DNA of 64,000 nt from Lepiota brunneoincarnata (GCA_023014365.1 JAEBUN010000003.1:1426001-1490000), one strand, 5' to 3'; shown: positions 34,892-47,451, counted from the first letter of the stretch. The notes: generated from the sequence alone by a model not told the origin. Numbers and translations are program-made.

Positions 34892-35345
34892 CTTAGTCCT
34901 GATAGACTCCTGATAGAATATAGTAAAACTATAAATAGAGCCAAGTAAGAGTCTTGATAGAGTCCTGATAGAGTCCTGACAGAGTCATGATAGAATATAG
35001 TAAGGCTCTAAATAGAGCCAAATAAGAGTCCTAATAGACTCCTGATAGAATAGTAAGACTATAAATAGAGCTTAATAAGAGTCTTGATAAAGTCCTGATA
35101 GAGTCCTTATAGACTTCTGATAGAATATAGTAAGGCTCTAAATAGAGCCAAATAAGAGTCTTGATAGACTTCTAATAGACTTCTGTATACAGAGCTTAAA
35201 ATCTAATCAAAACTCTATCAAAACTCTATCAAGACTTGAACAGAACTGGAACAGGAGTTATCATATGTCCATTAGGAGTACCAGAAGTCTATCAGGAGTC
35301 TCAGAACTCTATCAGAACTCTATCAGAACCCAAAAGGGAGTCTAA
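34892..35345. repeat. minisatellite that changes orientation
   Basis: Repeats of GAGTCCTGATAGA-type units, mixed with ATAGTAAGGCTCTAAATAGAGCC-like spacers, fill the left two thirds. The right third has the complementary motif CTATCAGAACT. The array could therefore fold into an imperfect hairpin. It starts directly after the LINE poly(A). Confidence 0.7.
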
Positions 35346-35601
35346 CAGAATTTGTGGGCCATTGTAAAGTACTCCAACACAGCAACTAAGTTGCCCTTAC
35401 AGATACTGGCATGTGATAAAAGCAAGAATCACATGTGAGTGGGTGAGAATCACAAGCTAAAGAGAAGCTAACTATAGAGTGGGCAGTGACATGTGATTAC
35501 TAAATAAAGATGGGTGGTGGCATGTGATAAACAAAAATAGACAGGTGAGAAGAGACAGGTGTGTAAACACAGAAGGAAACAGTATAATAGTAACATTACC
35601 C
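35346..35601 (-). other. probable 3' end (LTR portion) of element B2
   Basis: No gene. The right end (AACATTACCCCTC, about 35590-35602) matches the corresponding place at 22880-22900 in B1. The left limit cannot be set. Confidence 0.35.
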
Positions 35602-36364
35602 CTCTTCTAATCTTCCAACTCTGCTTTAAAGCCAAAGTTGATGAGGTACTGGGGTGGGGTATGGATTGCCTCTAGTAACTGATGTAGTTGTCATAGGCAT
35701 AGTCATAATTTTCATATTGACCATCTCTAATAATATCATATGTTTGTCCATAGGTTTGGGGATAGTGTTGCACCATTCTTTCAAGTGTGGCATTGTGATG
35801 GTTTTGGTGGTAGGTGGGGCATTCCCACATGTAATGTCCAGGTGCCGAGTGGTTGCAGTGGTGACAGGTATATTGGGGACAGAGTTTTGCCCAATGGCCA
35901 ATTTGATGGTACTTGAAACAGCAATTTTGTTCAACATCATTCAAGCAGATTGTTGAGGCTTGGGGTACAGTGGTGGGGGTGGTAGGAGGTCTTGGGGGTA
36001 AGGGGTGAGGGTTTGCTGTGGTGCAAGCTTCAAGTCTTTGGTTGAGGGCATCTACGGTTTGTCATCAAGTTTGGGGTGGGGGTGTGGAGGCCAGGGGGTA
36101 CAACAACAGGCAGGGTAAGAAGACTTGGAGGTTGTTCAGGTCAAACTCATTGGTGGGTAGAGTGGACTTGTCAGGGTTGTCTGTCAGGCTGGGATTGCTG
36201 TATTTGATGAGGGATTGTGGGCACAATCTGTATACTGGTTGTGGAGCTGCAATGCTCAGTGAAAATTTGATAGAAGGTGGGGTCAGCCCATAAGTGATTG
36301 AACATGTTTTGATTTGCAGTCTTGACCCTTTTGATGCTTTGTTCAAGGCCCCATAGGCAGAGGA
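35602..36364 (-). mobile_element. Gypsy element B2: 3' part of the third ORF
   Basis: The minus strand reads VYRLCPQSLIKYSNPSL, FDLNNLQVFLPCLL, then the knuckle pair CFKYHQIGHWAKLC and CHHCNHSAPGHYMWEC (35780-35900) and YPQTYGQTYDIIRDGQYENY. It is separated from its 5' part at 45754 by the whole of element A. Confidence 0.7.
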
Positions 36365-36748
36365 TGTTACCCGGGTTAGGGGTTCACTCTTGAGTAGCAC
36401 AGGGTTCAACACAGGATGTCTATACAGACTTGGTCCTGTCCTACTGAGTGTGACTTGGAGATGACGGAGCACTATAGTCCAGCCAGTTTAGAGGCAAAGA
36501 GTTATAGGAGGCAAGAACTTTATAACACTAAGATAAGGATACAAGGTATTGTACTGTATCCTTATATACTTCTAAGTGTGGCTGTACTCCTACTATAATA
36601 GTTCAGACCAAGGTAATTATGAGTCAGAGATAAGAAACATGAGGCATATGGTAATAATAGTCCTTCTGATGTACACTACTGATGGTTTCATAGTGACATG
36701 GGAATGTAGTTAAAAATAACCGTCCTTCTGATAAGAGTTCTGATAACA
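36365..36748 (-). repeat. element A 3' LTR
   Basis: 384 bp. It differs from the 5' LTR at ten positions, nine of them transitions. Confidence 0.9.
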
Positions 36749-36786
36749 TTAGGTCCATTTCTAGAGTTGTTTTCTATTACAACTTG

Positions 36787-38236
36787 TTAGTTTCCTTCTT
36801 CCAGGTATTCGGCTAAGTAGTTTGGTTCATAGTAATCAATTTGGGTTTGGTCGGTGGAGTCTGGTCTGGGGGGAATGACGGGAGAGAAAAGGAGGAGTGG
36901 GGGTTCTGTGGAGGTCGAGTACAGCAGCTGTTTCTGGGGATGGAGGTTGTCCTGGATAGAAGATGTCATATAGGAGGTGTCTGAAATGGGGACTTTCTAT
37001 CCTTTCTTCTGGTGGGGTGGTTGGATTTTCTTCAGAAGGAACCACATAGTTCTCCTGTAATATTTGATTTGGCCACATCATTGTAGCATTCCTCATAATA
37101 ATCATCATTGGTGAGATCGATGTATTGATGGTGAGTTGTGGGAGTGGTCGAGGAACGGGTTGCAGGATTTCTGGAGTAGGGGGCATGTCGAGTCTTTCGA
37201 TTTGGACATTCAGTCCGTTTATGGCGAGGTTGGAAGACCCGTGCAGTGGGGGCATTGGTATTTGATGCAGTCGTAGGAATAGTGTCCTGGGGCATATTGT
37301 TTGCATCCGAGGCATGCAAATTGGGGGCAGTCCATGGCCCAGTGCCCTATATGTCTGCATTGGATGCAGACTGACCTGTCAGTGGTTCAGGGGTTGGTTC
37401 GCTTGTGAATGGGATTGGGGGAGTTCCAAACTGGGACATTGTTATTGGCAACGGTGTGGGTGGTGTTCTTGGTGGGGGTGAGAAGTCTGAAGGGATTTCT
37501 GATACTGGTGGGCTTTCCTCCCTTATTGGGGATGGTGGTGATGATCGTGGCAGTGGTCATCGTGGTAGTGGTAGGGATGGTTGTGGTGGGGGGCTGCGAG
37601 GTATGTACCTCATTTCGTTTGGGTATGTTCTTTGACACCTCGGACATGAGGCCCAATCTTGAGTGGAGAAGTCACTCGAGTGATTCTGCCCAGGCATGTT
37701 GCATATTGTATGCAGTAGTGAGAGCCTTAGTCTGTCATACGTGGTGGGTATAATCATACCAGAGTTGTCGGTCGTATTCTGAAATTGAAGTGTGTTCCAA
37801 TTTAGTCGTAAAGGCTCCGTCAGTGGCAGCCTCGCGTAGATCTCTGTCAGAAGGGTGATCTGGTCCATATGATTGTACTCCAGCTGTATGGTATCTAAGG
37901 GAGGCGGCTGGGGCAGCTGTTGGTTCTGGGGTATCATTGGGGTCGGGGGTCTCATCTCTGAGAGAGGCGTATGTGGCGGTGAAGGTGTCAGAGGGGGTGT
38001 AGGGAGACAGGGCCAGAACAGGAGTTGTTTGAAGTGTAGTATGTTTGACGCTTGCATTGTTGACGATGATGATGGAGGATGATGAGGACGTTGGCAAGGG
38101 TGTTGTTGAGAAAGGGGGAGTGGTTTGGGGGCGAGTGAGGTCGAGGTTCATGGGCATTTTTAAGTACGTTTGGTATGGGAGCAGAGTTGTCTTTGGTAGG
38201 TTCTGGTGGGTTCCTGTTCTTTCTGGAGAATTCCAT
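36787..38236 (-). pseudogene. element A third ORF: zinc-knuckle protein
   Basis: The ORF starts at an ATG inside the pol end (38236, MEFSRKNRNPPEPTKDN), in another frame. It contains a Ser/Thr-rich part, then SLRYHTAGVQSYGPDHPSDR and YDRQLWYDYTHHV. Next comes CPRCQRTYPNEMRYIPR, then the knuckles CIQCRHIGHWAMDC and CLGCKQYAPGHYSYDC with a CPHC pair (about 37240-37375), and it ends TSTEPPLLLF ... EYLEEGN. Several frame breaks make this copy non-coding. The same order is seen in D, B1 and B2. Confidence 0.6.
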
Positions 38237-39307
38237 GAGCTTCTTTATACTCAGTTAAGTATTCTTCGGCATTTGCGTGGAGTGTTTCATCGGTGATCCA
38301 TTTGTTCTCTGTGTGGGAGTATCCTTTCCATTTGACGTAATATTGAAGTTTTCCGTGATATCAGCGGTGATTTAGAATGGCTTCTATTTCATATTCTTCT
38401 TCTTCATTGATGATGTCTGGTGGTGGTGGAGTCAGGTAAGATCCATATGCTTCTTGTTGAAATCATCCCAAGAAGGTGTATAGCAACGACAGCATATATT
38501 TGAGGGGAGACAACGGCGGGGGTAAGGGAGGTAAACAGACAGTGTAACTACTTGAGAACAACAGGTATATAAGTGTAACTACAGTGAGGCTACCATGAGG
38601 CAGTCAGCTACTCTGGTAGTCGGCATTCCATCAGTTTGCCAGAATCACCAATTCCAACACTTCTGTTTCAGTATATGGGGTTAAAAGGTTTCTGTGGAAT
38701 ACTGGATGTATCTTCCATTTGATCGGAAGTTTTAGTTTGTATGTGAGCAGTGATAGGACTTCTGAGATAAGGAAGGGTCCTAGTCTTTTTGGGGATATTT
38801 TATTGGAGATGAAGGGGAGTTTGAGGTTCTTGGCTTCTAGCCATACTTTTTGATGTGTTTCAAGGGGTTTGACAGTTCTTCTGGTTCTTTGTTTCATAAT
38901 ATCGGTGGAGAGTTGATATGCTGCATGTGCTTCTTTTCTGGCATCATCAAGGAGTCTGATGTGTTTGTCTACTGATGGAAAGTTTGATGTTTCCATTACC
39001 ATGGGTATCAGCAGAGGGTTGTATCCCATGATTAGTTCAAATGGGGATTTTTGCCTTGAGGCATGTATTTTGGAGTTGTGTGCAAACTCGGCGATGGGGA
39101 GGGTTTCTGACCAGTCCAGGGGGTTCCTGGTGCAGTATATGGCGAGGTAGGTTTCAATTTCTTGGTTGTATCGTTCAGTGGAGCCATCTGTCTGGGGATG
39201 GTATGCTGTTGAGAATGCTTGTTGAATGTTTAAGTGTTTGGCTAGCTCTCGGAGGGAGTTGGCAGCGAATCTGGGGTCTCAATCTGATATGATCTTGTCG
39301 GGTAATC

Positions 39308-39645
39308 TGTTGAACTGAGTAGAGTCAATAGTATCAGTGACACACTGATCACTAGTCACTAGCTCAAGTTGATCAACAATCACTGATGTATTCACACATT
39401 GTTAATAATAGTGTGATTTGATAAGCCCACTGATTCGGTCAAGTGTAAAGGTTCTTCATATGTAACTCCCCTTCACATAATAGGATTTGGCTAGTCTAAG
39501 GTCCCATCCTGTCAAAATGGACACAAGGTGTGAAACTCAGTGTCCACTAATTGACATCCCCAAGAGATGGGTGTACATAACAACTAATTACTTATATATC
39601 ATAATTTGTTACTAACTAATAAGTGATCTGTCACTTTATTTAACA
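39308..39645. mobile_element. solo LTR inside element A pol (338 bp)
   Basis: TGTTGAACTGAG to ATTTAACA, flanked by TAATC (39303-39307 and 39646-39650). The same place in D (near 60540) is uninterrupted, which confirms the insertion. Its family is not otherwise present in the window. Confidence 0.85.
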
Positions 39646-40330
39646 TAATCCGAATCTAGTGAAGACTTTTTCTATTAATAGTCATCCGATGTTGTCAGCG
39701 TTTGATCGATCTGATGTTGGGATGAAAATTACCCCCTTCATAAGGCCGTGGTCCACCACAGGACAATATTGCATTATGACCGGCGCTAGGCGGTAGACCG
39801 GTGATAAGATCCCATGAGATCTGGGCAAATGGGCATTTGGAAGATGATGGTGGGATCGGTTGAGTTGGTGCATGATCCGGTCTGCATATGATTTTGTGTT
39901 GTTGACATTCTGGACAGCCTTTGACGTAGTTCTTTATGAATGTCGACATTCCTGGCCAATATATTTCTTTCTTGGCTAGGTGGTATGTTTCCTGTTCTCC
40001 AGGGTGGCCACGTGTAGGGTGGTCGTGGTATCTTGTGATGACATTGCATCTGAGTTGGAGGTCTTCTGGAATGATGACACATTCTTGGAACATGAGGAGT
40101 GGACCACTCGGGGTTGGGACTGTTCCAAAGTCTTTATCGGCGGCATTAGGATGGGTTTCCTTCAGGAGTTTGAATGCTTCAGTGGTTCTGGCATCATATT
40201 TAGGTGATTCTGTGATTCTTTCTTAGAGTTTTGTATTGACAGTGGCGATAAAGAGGTGCTCTGGGAGTACTGTGATTAGATTTTGATCTTCTATGTTGGC
40301 TTGTGGTGACAAGGAGGTTATCTGGGAGTA

Positions 40331-40998
40331 TGTCATATCCATGCCAACTCAGAGCCTAATCGTTAAACTTCAGCTTCTCAACCCCACGTGTGCTCCCATG
40401 TGACAATCCTTTCGCCCTCTGACTCAGCCCCGACTCGCTCCAACTACAACCCATTGCCCTGGTCATGCGATCACCTCTGCATGTGTCATAGTCACCTGAC
40501 TCTCGGTGTCTCTACATCCCAGTTCTCCATTCTCTGCCTGTAGTCAGGGTACGTTACCAGTCTCCATACCTGTGCCGGTTTCCATTCCATTCGTAACCCG
40601 TTCGTAATCCATTTGTAACCATATCAGTCTCCACTTCGCTCCTGCACATAGTCAGTATGAGTCATAGTTCCTAAGGCCAGTAGTATATATACCTGTAGGT
40701 ACTTGGCTTGTACTCCTCAGTCTGATAATCAAATCTGAGCAGTGGACCAGCTCCCTGTTCCCTATCCTCTCCTCTCTTCTGCCTTGCTCCGCTTCGGCTC
40801 CAACTTCCTGAAATATGGACTAGGACAGTAGGAGGGCACAGCACATAAGCTGAGGCCGCAAGTCCAACCCCCCACCCGATGTACTCTGCCTCGGTTCCAA
40901 AGTCTACATACTGACTTCGCCCCTGTCCCCCAGTTACCTTATATCAAGGATACCACCCCGACCCTCTGCTTTGGTCCTGACCTGCACCGGCTCTAACA
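40331..40998 (+). mobile_element. solo LTR of the C family inside element A pol
   Basis: 668 bp, TGTCATATCC to GGCTCTAACA, flanked by GAGTA (40326-40330 and 40999-41003). Element D lacks it at the matching place (near 61225). Confidence 0.9.
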
Positions 40999-43499
40999 GA
41001 GTATGATAACGTCTTCATTGTCATTATCTTCATCAGGGATGTGGTCTGGATGTCTCGACAGAGCGTCTGGTGCAGGGATTTTTGATCCTGGGATGTGTTC
41101 CAGTTTGAAGTTGTAATTGGCGCGGGTCTGGACCCATCGTGCTTGTCGGCAGGTGATTTTCTGGGGTTTACGCCAGTATGTGAGGTTCTGGTGGTCTGTT
41201 CTGATATGGATGGTATGGGGGTTGCCAAGGAGGTAGTGGTGCCATTCTTCGAGGGCTCAGATAATAGCGAGGAGTTCCCTGTCGTAGATGTCATATGTAA
41301 TTGCATTCCGCTGGTCCAAACGTCTTTGAATAGAATAATATGGGTTTCCGTATTCTGTTGATGTCGTGTTGGTACAGGACAGCTCCTGATGCAAATTTGG
41401 AAGCATCGGCTTCTATTTCGAAGGGTTTTGCGGAGTCAGGCATAAGGAGTACCAGGTTCTTTTAAGAATTTGTTCTTGAGTGTTTCGAACACTTTCTGTT
41501 GTTCTTCTTTCCATTCAAATTTGTTTGATTTTGATAGGAGTTGGTTAAGGGGTTTGGTGTGGTAGGAGTAACTGTGGATGAACTTCTGGTAGAAGTTGCA
41601 GAATCCGATGAATTTCCAAATGTGTCGGACTGTTTTTGGCACTGGCCAGTCTTCTATTCCCTTGAGTTTTCCGGGATCCATTTTGATTTCGTCTGGTGTG
41701 ATGATCATGCCGAGATATTCAAGTTGTTGTTTATTGAATTTGCATTTCTCTGTCTTGAGGTAGAGGTTGTTTTCCTGCAAGATCTGCAGTACTTTTTCCA
41801 TAAGTTGGTCAGTTTCTTCTTGAGTTTTACCGTAGATTAGGATATCATCCATGTAGATGATGATTCCTCCTTTCTCCATTATTTTCGGAGAATAACGTGT
41901 CCATCATATGTTGGAACATTGCAGGACTATTGCAAAGTCCAAAAAACATGACAGTCAGTTCAAAAAGACCCATAGGAGTCTTGAATGCTGCTTTCCATTG
42001 ATCACCATCTTTGATTCTGATGTTATTGTATCCTAGGCGGACATTGAGCTTGGTGAAGTACTCAGCTCCTTTGAGTTTGTCCATGATAGAGGAAATCATG
42101 GGGATTGGGTAGGCATTTTTGATGGTGTAATCATTTAGATAACGATAGTCTTGGCAGGGTTGGAGATCTCCTCCTTTCTTGGCAACAAAGAAAAAGGGTG
42201 ATGCCATAGGGGATTTTGAGGGGCAGATGTACCCTTTTCGGAGGTTTTTGTCTATAAATTCTTTTAATGCTTTTTCTTCAGCAGGTGCCACTTGATAGGG
42301 TTTCATTGATTTTGCTTTGAATGTTCTTGATGGTGGGAATCGTTTGGAGGCTTTCTTGTTGAATATTTTAGCCCATTGGGCAAATCTCCAAGGGATCTTG
42401 GGTGGTTCCTTGTTTGATTCTGGTTGTTTTCCTTTTTGGTTTGCCGATTTTGTTGGATTGTGTTGCTCATTGTGGAGTGTTGTGGCGTGTGTTGCTTTGG
42501 CATTTACTTCTAATGGGGTTAGAAGCATTGGGTTCATTTCTCTTTCTAAAGAGAAGGTATCAAGGTCAACATTTGACAGGTTGATGTATTCTTCAGGGTT
42601 TTCCTTGGATTGAGAGGTTTTTCCAGCCATTATGTCCATGGTGATGGAGTTGAGTTTGACAGGTCGTTGTAGGGTTCTGAGGAGTTTGGAAAAATCCTGA
42701 TGGTCGATTTGGGGTTTCCAAGAGAATGTCTTGGTTTTCCAGTTGATGTCGGGATTGTATTGTTCCAACCAGGGAAATCCGATGATGAGGTCTTTCTCAC
42801 CAGTGTTTGTGACATATGCTTCTAGCATGCAGTCTCTTCCATCGATGATGGTTCTGATTTTGATGTATTCATGGATTTTGCCATGTTGATTGTCAGTTCC
42901 ATCAATGTTGCTGAGGGGAATTGGTTGGTCCAGCTGTTTTGTTTGATAACCATGTCGTTTAACGACTTTGTGGGAGATAAAGTTCCCTTGGGCTCCTGAG
43001 TCTATCAGGGTGGTGATAGCCATGGGTTTTGATGTCTGTTCACTCCAAATCTCAATGGGTAAGAAAAGGGATTGTTTATTCAGGGATAGTTGTAATTGTA
43101 CAGAGTTTATTGAGAAAATGTCTTTCTGGGAGTGAGAGTACGAAATGTCCTTCTGATGTCTGGAACATGCAGGGGCACATCAATCAACAGCATTCCTTTT
43201 TAAAAATCCTGGAATGGACACATCTCTGGATCCTCGGCTAGCACGGAGTGCTTGTTGGAGTTCAGGGTCAAGATCATCAACCATTTGGCACATCTGAGAT
43301 GCAACTCTTGCAACAGCAAGGGAGTACTTGCACTGTGGTGATTGTTGGGCATTCTGGTTTGGGAATCCAGGACGAGTATTTTGTGGTCCAGGGAAAGGAC
43401 GATTGGGGTTTCTTGTGGGATGAGGGGGATTGGTACACATTCCTGGGAAGTGTCTGGCTGGTGGTGGTTGTGGGCATTACTGACCCAGTGATCTTTAGC

Positions 43500-45010
43500 T
43501 CCGCATCGGAAGCATTCCTGGTTCTGATATGATTTCATTTGTTGTCCAGTGACAACGGCATCTAGCTCCAATGGTTCTTGAGCAGAGTCTTCTTCAGCAT
43601 ATTCCAGTTGGGGTATTTTGGGGTAAGGATCTTCAAATCCTTCTTCTACAGTGGCATGGTCTATTTCCATGGCGTGTGGGTCTCATGGGGTGAAACGTGG
43701 AGCGTTGCTCCTTTGATAGAATTGTGCATAAGGCACATTGTTGTTTGGATGACTTGGTCCATGGTTGGGTTGGTATTGGTTCCTTTGGGGAAACATGTTC
43801 CTGGGGGTGCCATAGAGGGCATTAATTTGGTGAAAATTATTGTTGAGTTTATTGGCTTGGGTGTACCAAGCAGTGATGGTCGTCAGAGGGTTTTCTGATT
43901 TGTCAATCTTCATGGCAATGCGGTGGTCGATTGCTTTGCAGTATAGATCAATCAGGGTGCGATCTTCATTGAGTCCGGATTGACGGACAAGTTCCTTGAA
44001 CTGAGCATTGAACTCAGTCATCAGTTTTCCTGCTTGATGTAGGGTCTGAAGTCTGGTATGTGCGTACGCATGTTTGTCTGCCAGGGTGAAGTCGGCTCTG
44101 AGCTGGGCAGTGAAGTTGTCCCATGACTCCATGGCTATGGGTTGCCCTTGTTGAGTTTGGGCATTTCTCTTGTGGAGGTATTGTCTAGCCCAGGCTCAGG
44201 CATCTCCTGATTGCATTGTTGAAAGGACAAATAAAGTCCTTGCAAGGTTGGTGTTGTACATGGTTGCATTGGTGAGCATGTAAACTTCGCATTGGAAGAT
44301 CCAATCTTCAAAGAGTCTTCTAGTTCCATCAAAGGTGATGGGTTTGAGGAGTCCTAACTCCTTTGGGGTTTGTGTGGCAGCTATCATTTGTAGTTGTGCA
44401 GGTGGCAGTGGTGGTGGCAGTGTTGGGGGTTGTGTTGGTCGTAGGGGAGGAGCTGGTAGGGCTAAGGGTATAGTTGGCGCAGGTAGTGCAGGTGGTTGTG
44501 GATTGGGATCCGATTGGTTGTCATCTGTTATATAGATGTCAGAGTCGTTATCTGCTGGGGGAGTTCTTCCCTGATTTACTGTGTATTCGTGGCATGTGAG
44601 TAAGTTTTCTTCCGATTTGGAAAGTTCTCTTGGTTGGTTGAGGGCGTATTCAAGTCTTTGAAGTTTGTAGTCATTTAACAGGTCTACTTTAGCACGGTAT
44701 TCTTCGGCTTGTTTGCATCTTCTTTCTTCTTGTTTGTAGTGTTCTTTTAATTCTCTTTCATGTTGTATTCTTTGTCATTCTGCTAGTTTGTCAGCAAAAC
44801 TTGTTTGTATACGTATTGATGTACTTGGAGTGGGCAAGTCAAATGGAGATGGGGGATAAAATGGAGATGGTGTTTGAGTGGGGATAGGGTTTCTTCTGGG
44901 ATCCAGGTTTTGGGTTCCTGATCCTGAGATTCTACTTCTCGATTTGGGAGGAGGTGATGGAGTTTCTTGGGCCGAGAACTTCTTTGGAGGTGTGGTGGCA
45001 GCTGTCTAGC
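43500..45010 (-). pseudogene. element A gag remnant
   Basis: The N-terminal part is charged (QRIQHERELKEHYKQEERRC). The gag core reads KPITFDGTRRLFEDWIFQCE, SWDNFTAQLRADFTLADKHA and EFNAQFKELVRQSGLNEDRT (43930-44390). The knuckle CFRCGAKDHW is near 43490. Several stops interrupt it. Confidence 0.75.
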
Positions 45011-45364
45011 AATTGATTATCGCTAGAAGAATGAAGAATTGGGTTGCAATGATGGATATTCCTGAATACAGGTTCCACAATCTGACGATGCAGCAGTGAC
45101 AAGGGCACATGATACGTTCAAGTTCTAAGGTGATGATTCAGTAGGCGATGAGGGTGGCAGTGGAGGTGAAGACAAAAATGAGTAGGTAAGCCAGGTTTTC
45201 TGGTGGGGAGAGGTTGAGGGATGTAGCGATGGCTACACAGAGAGGTAGTTTTCTTTCATACGTCATTTTGAACGACCAGGGTACCTTGACGTGTTCAGTA
45301 CGTTGGCAGAGCAGAGCAGAGTGGAGGGCGAGCAAGAGATAAGCAGCAGAGTATCTTAGTGTTT

Positions 45365-45748
45365 TGTTACCCGGGTTAGGGGTTCGCTCTTGAGTAGCAC
45401 AGGGTTCGACACAGGATGTCTATACAGACTTGGTCCTGTCCTACTGAGCATGACTTGGAGACGACGGAGCACTATAGTCCAGCCAGTTTAGAGGCAAAGA
45501 GTTATAGGAGGCAAGAACTGTATAACACTAAGATAAGGATACAAGGTATTGTACTGTATCCTTATATACTTCTAAGTGTGGCTGTACTCCTACTATAATA
45601 GTTTGGACCAAGGTAATTATGAGTCAGAGATAAGAAACATGAGGCATATGGTAATAATAGTTCTTCTGATGTACACTACTGATGGTTTCATAGTGACATG
45701 GGAATGTAGTTAAAAATAACTGTCCTTCTGATAAGAGTTCTGATAACA
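45365..45748 (-). repeat. element A 5' LTR
   Basis: 384 bp, same boundaries as the 3' LTR. Confidence 0.9.
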
Positions 45749-45753
45749 GAGGA

Positions 45754-46790
45754 GGTTTTTGCAGAGTTGGAAGAAGCCATCATGAACTTCTTGATGTACT
45801 GCTGGTGTTGGTTTGATAAAAAGTGAAAAGACAAGGGCAGAGGGGCTGTCAACTTTGTTAAGGTGGTGGTCAATGGAAGTGACAAGTGGGGGAGTGGGGA
45901 CAGTGGTTGGTGTTTTAGCAACAGATGGCAACAGGTGGAATGGGACTGGGGGGAGTGGTCTGTCATGGTACATAATTTGGGGTGTTTTCAGTGATATTAA
46001 GTGCACTCTTGATGAGGAATTGGTAGATGATGCTGATGGGGTTGGGTTGGGCAGATGAGGACCTGGTAATCCCATCTGAGGAGGGGGGCAGGATAGAAAT
46101 ATGAATGGAGTTGGAGAGAAGTAAGCAAACTGAAGAAGGTATAATGCTGTTAAATGGTATGGTATGGTTTATTTTTGGTAGGGGTGGTGGTGAGAATGAC
46201 ATGGTTTCTTTGTGGTTTTAAGGGAAGAACAAACAACAGGCATGTTTTCATCATCTCAATTGAGTTTTGTGGAGTCATTTGTATTCTATCAGAAACTCCA
46301 CTGCATTGGTTCCCTTGGTTAATTCAGGTGTCACAGTGTCATCAGTTGTTTCAGGTCTTGTTCCTTCAGGGAAAGATTTGAAATGGGACTCCAGTTCCCA
46401 TGTGTTTTCTGATTTGGGCCATCCAAGCCATTTGATGAGGTATTTGAGGAAGTTTTGTCATTTTCAATGATTTAGGATTGCTTTGACTTCATACAATTCT
46501 TCACCTTCAATGACTTGTGGTGGGGGTCAGACATAATTTGGACCATAAGTTTCAGTTTTGGTGTATGGCATAAGGAGTTGTGCATGAAATATGGGGTGAA
46601 TCTTCCAATGTTTGGGAAGTTCAAGACAGTATGAAACAGGGGATAGGACATCAAGGATGCAGAATGGTCTGAGGTGTTTGGGGGCCATTTTATGCATGAT
46701 GCATGGGGTTTTTTAAGTTGCAGGCATCAAGCCAAACCATTTGATTCCTATGAAATAGGGTAAACTTAGATTGACATCAGTTTGCCATGT
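45754..46790 (-). mobile_element. Gypsy element B2: chromodomain and start of the third ORF
   Basis: At 46240-46560 the minus strand reads a chromodomain (FLKYLIKWLGWPKSENTWEL). Below it, 45754-46080, the third ORF reads YHDRPLPPVPFHLLPS and QEVHDGFFQLCKNLL. The integrase side is cut off at 46790 by element C and continues at 54670. Confidence 0.7.
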
Positions 46791-47451
46791 TGTCATATCC
46801 ACACCAAACCTAGAGCTTAACCATTAGGCTTCGGCTTCTCGACTCCACGTGTGCTCCACACGACAACCCTATGCCCTCCGACTCGGCCCCGACTGGCTCC
46901 GACCGCAACCCTTCGCCCCGATCACGCGACCTACCTCTACACGTGCCACGATCACCTGACCCTCGGTGCTCCCATTGTCCAGTTCTCCATTCTCCGTCCG
47001 TAATCAGAATACGTTACCAGTCTCCATACCCGTACCGGTCTCCATTCCATTCAAAATTATTCGTAATCCGCTTGTAACCATATGGGTCTCCGCTTCGCTC
47101 CGCACGTAGTCAGTACAAGTCATAATTCGTCGAGCTAGTAGTATATATACCGTAGGCACTTGGCTTGTACTCCTCAGTCTGATAATCGAATCGAGCAGCG
47201 GACCAGTCCCCTGTTCCCTATCCTCCTCTCTCTCTGCCTCGCCCCGCTTCGGCCCCGACCTCCTGAAATACGGACTCGGACAGTAGGAGGGCACAGCACA
47301 TAAGCTGAGGCCGCAAGTCCACTCTCCGCCCGAAGTACTCCGCCCCGGTCCCGCCGTCTACGTACTGACGTCGTCCCGTCCCCCGGTTACCTTATACCAA
47401 GGATACCACCCCGACCCTCCGCTTCGGTTCCGACCCGCACCGGCTCTAACA
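46791..47451 (+). repeat. element C 5' LTR
   Basis: 661 bp. It has a TATATATA segment near 47141-47148, the likely sense promoter. Confidence 0.92.

Larger units (their letters stand above)
38160..43500 (-). pseudogene. element A pol remnant (protease to chromodomain)
   Basis: Protease: TTLIDSGAQGNFISHKVVKR (about 42960-43020). [37 protein letters not shown] and [20 protein letters not shown] (41840-42070). RNase H is at 41050-41440. Integrase zinc region: HDHPTRGHPGEQETYHL and CPECQQHK (39850-40040), with the core further left. The chromodomain includes YYVKWKGYSHTENKWITDET (38290-38390). The first RT catalytic position reads N instead of D (KLN). Two solo LTRs and other breaks interrupt it. 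Confidence 0.85.
36365..45748 (-). mobile_element. Gypsy element A, full length with two solo-LTR insertions
   Basis: 384-bp LTRs at 36365-36748 (3') and 45365-45748 (5') are flanked by GAGGA (36360-36364 and 45749-45753). Minus-strand order is gag, protease, RT, RNase H, integrase, chromodomain, then a third ORF. Without the two inserted solo LTRs and their duplications it is about 8.4 kb. It sits in the third ORF of B2: sequence on both sides joins to match B1 at 25560-25620. Confidence 0.92.

Noticed and set aside
34892..35345. CRISPR-like array
   Set aside because: Units are imperfect, spacers are not unique and the organism is a eukaryote. It is a minisatellite.
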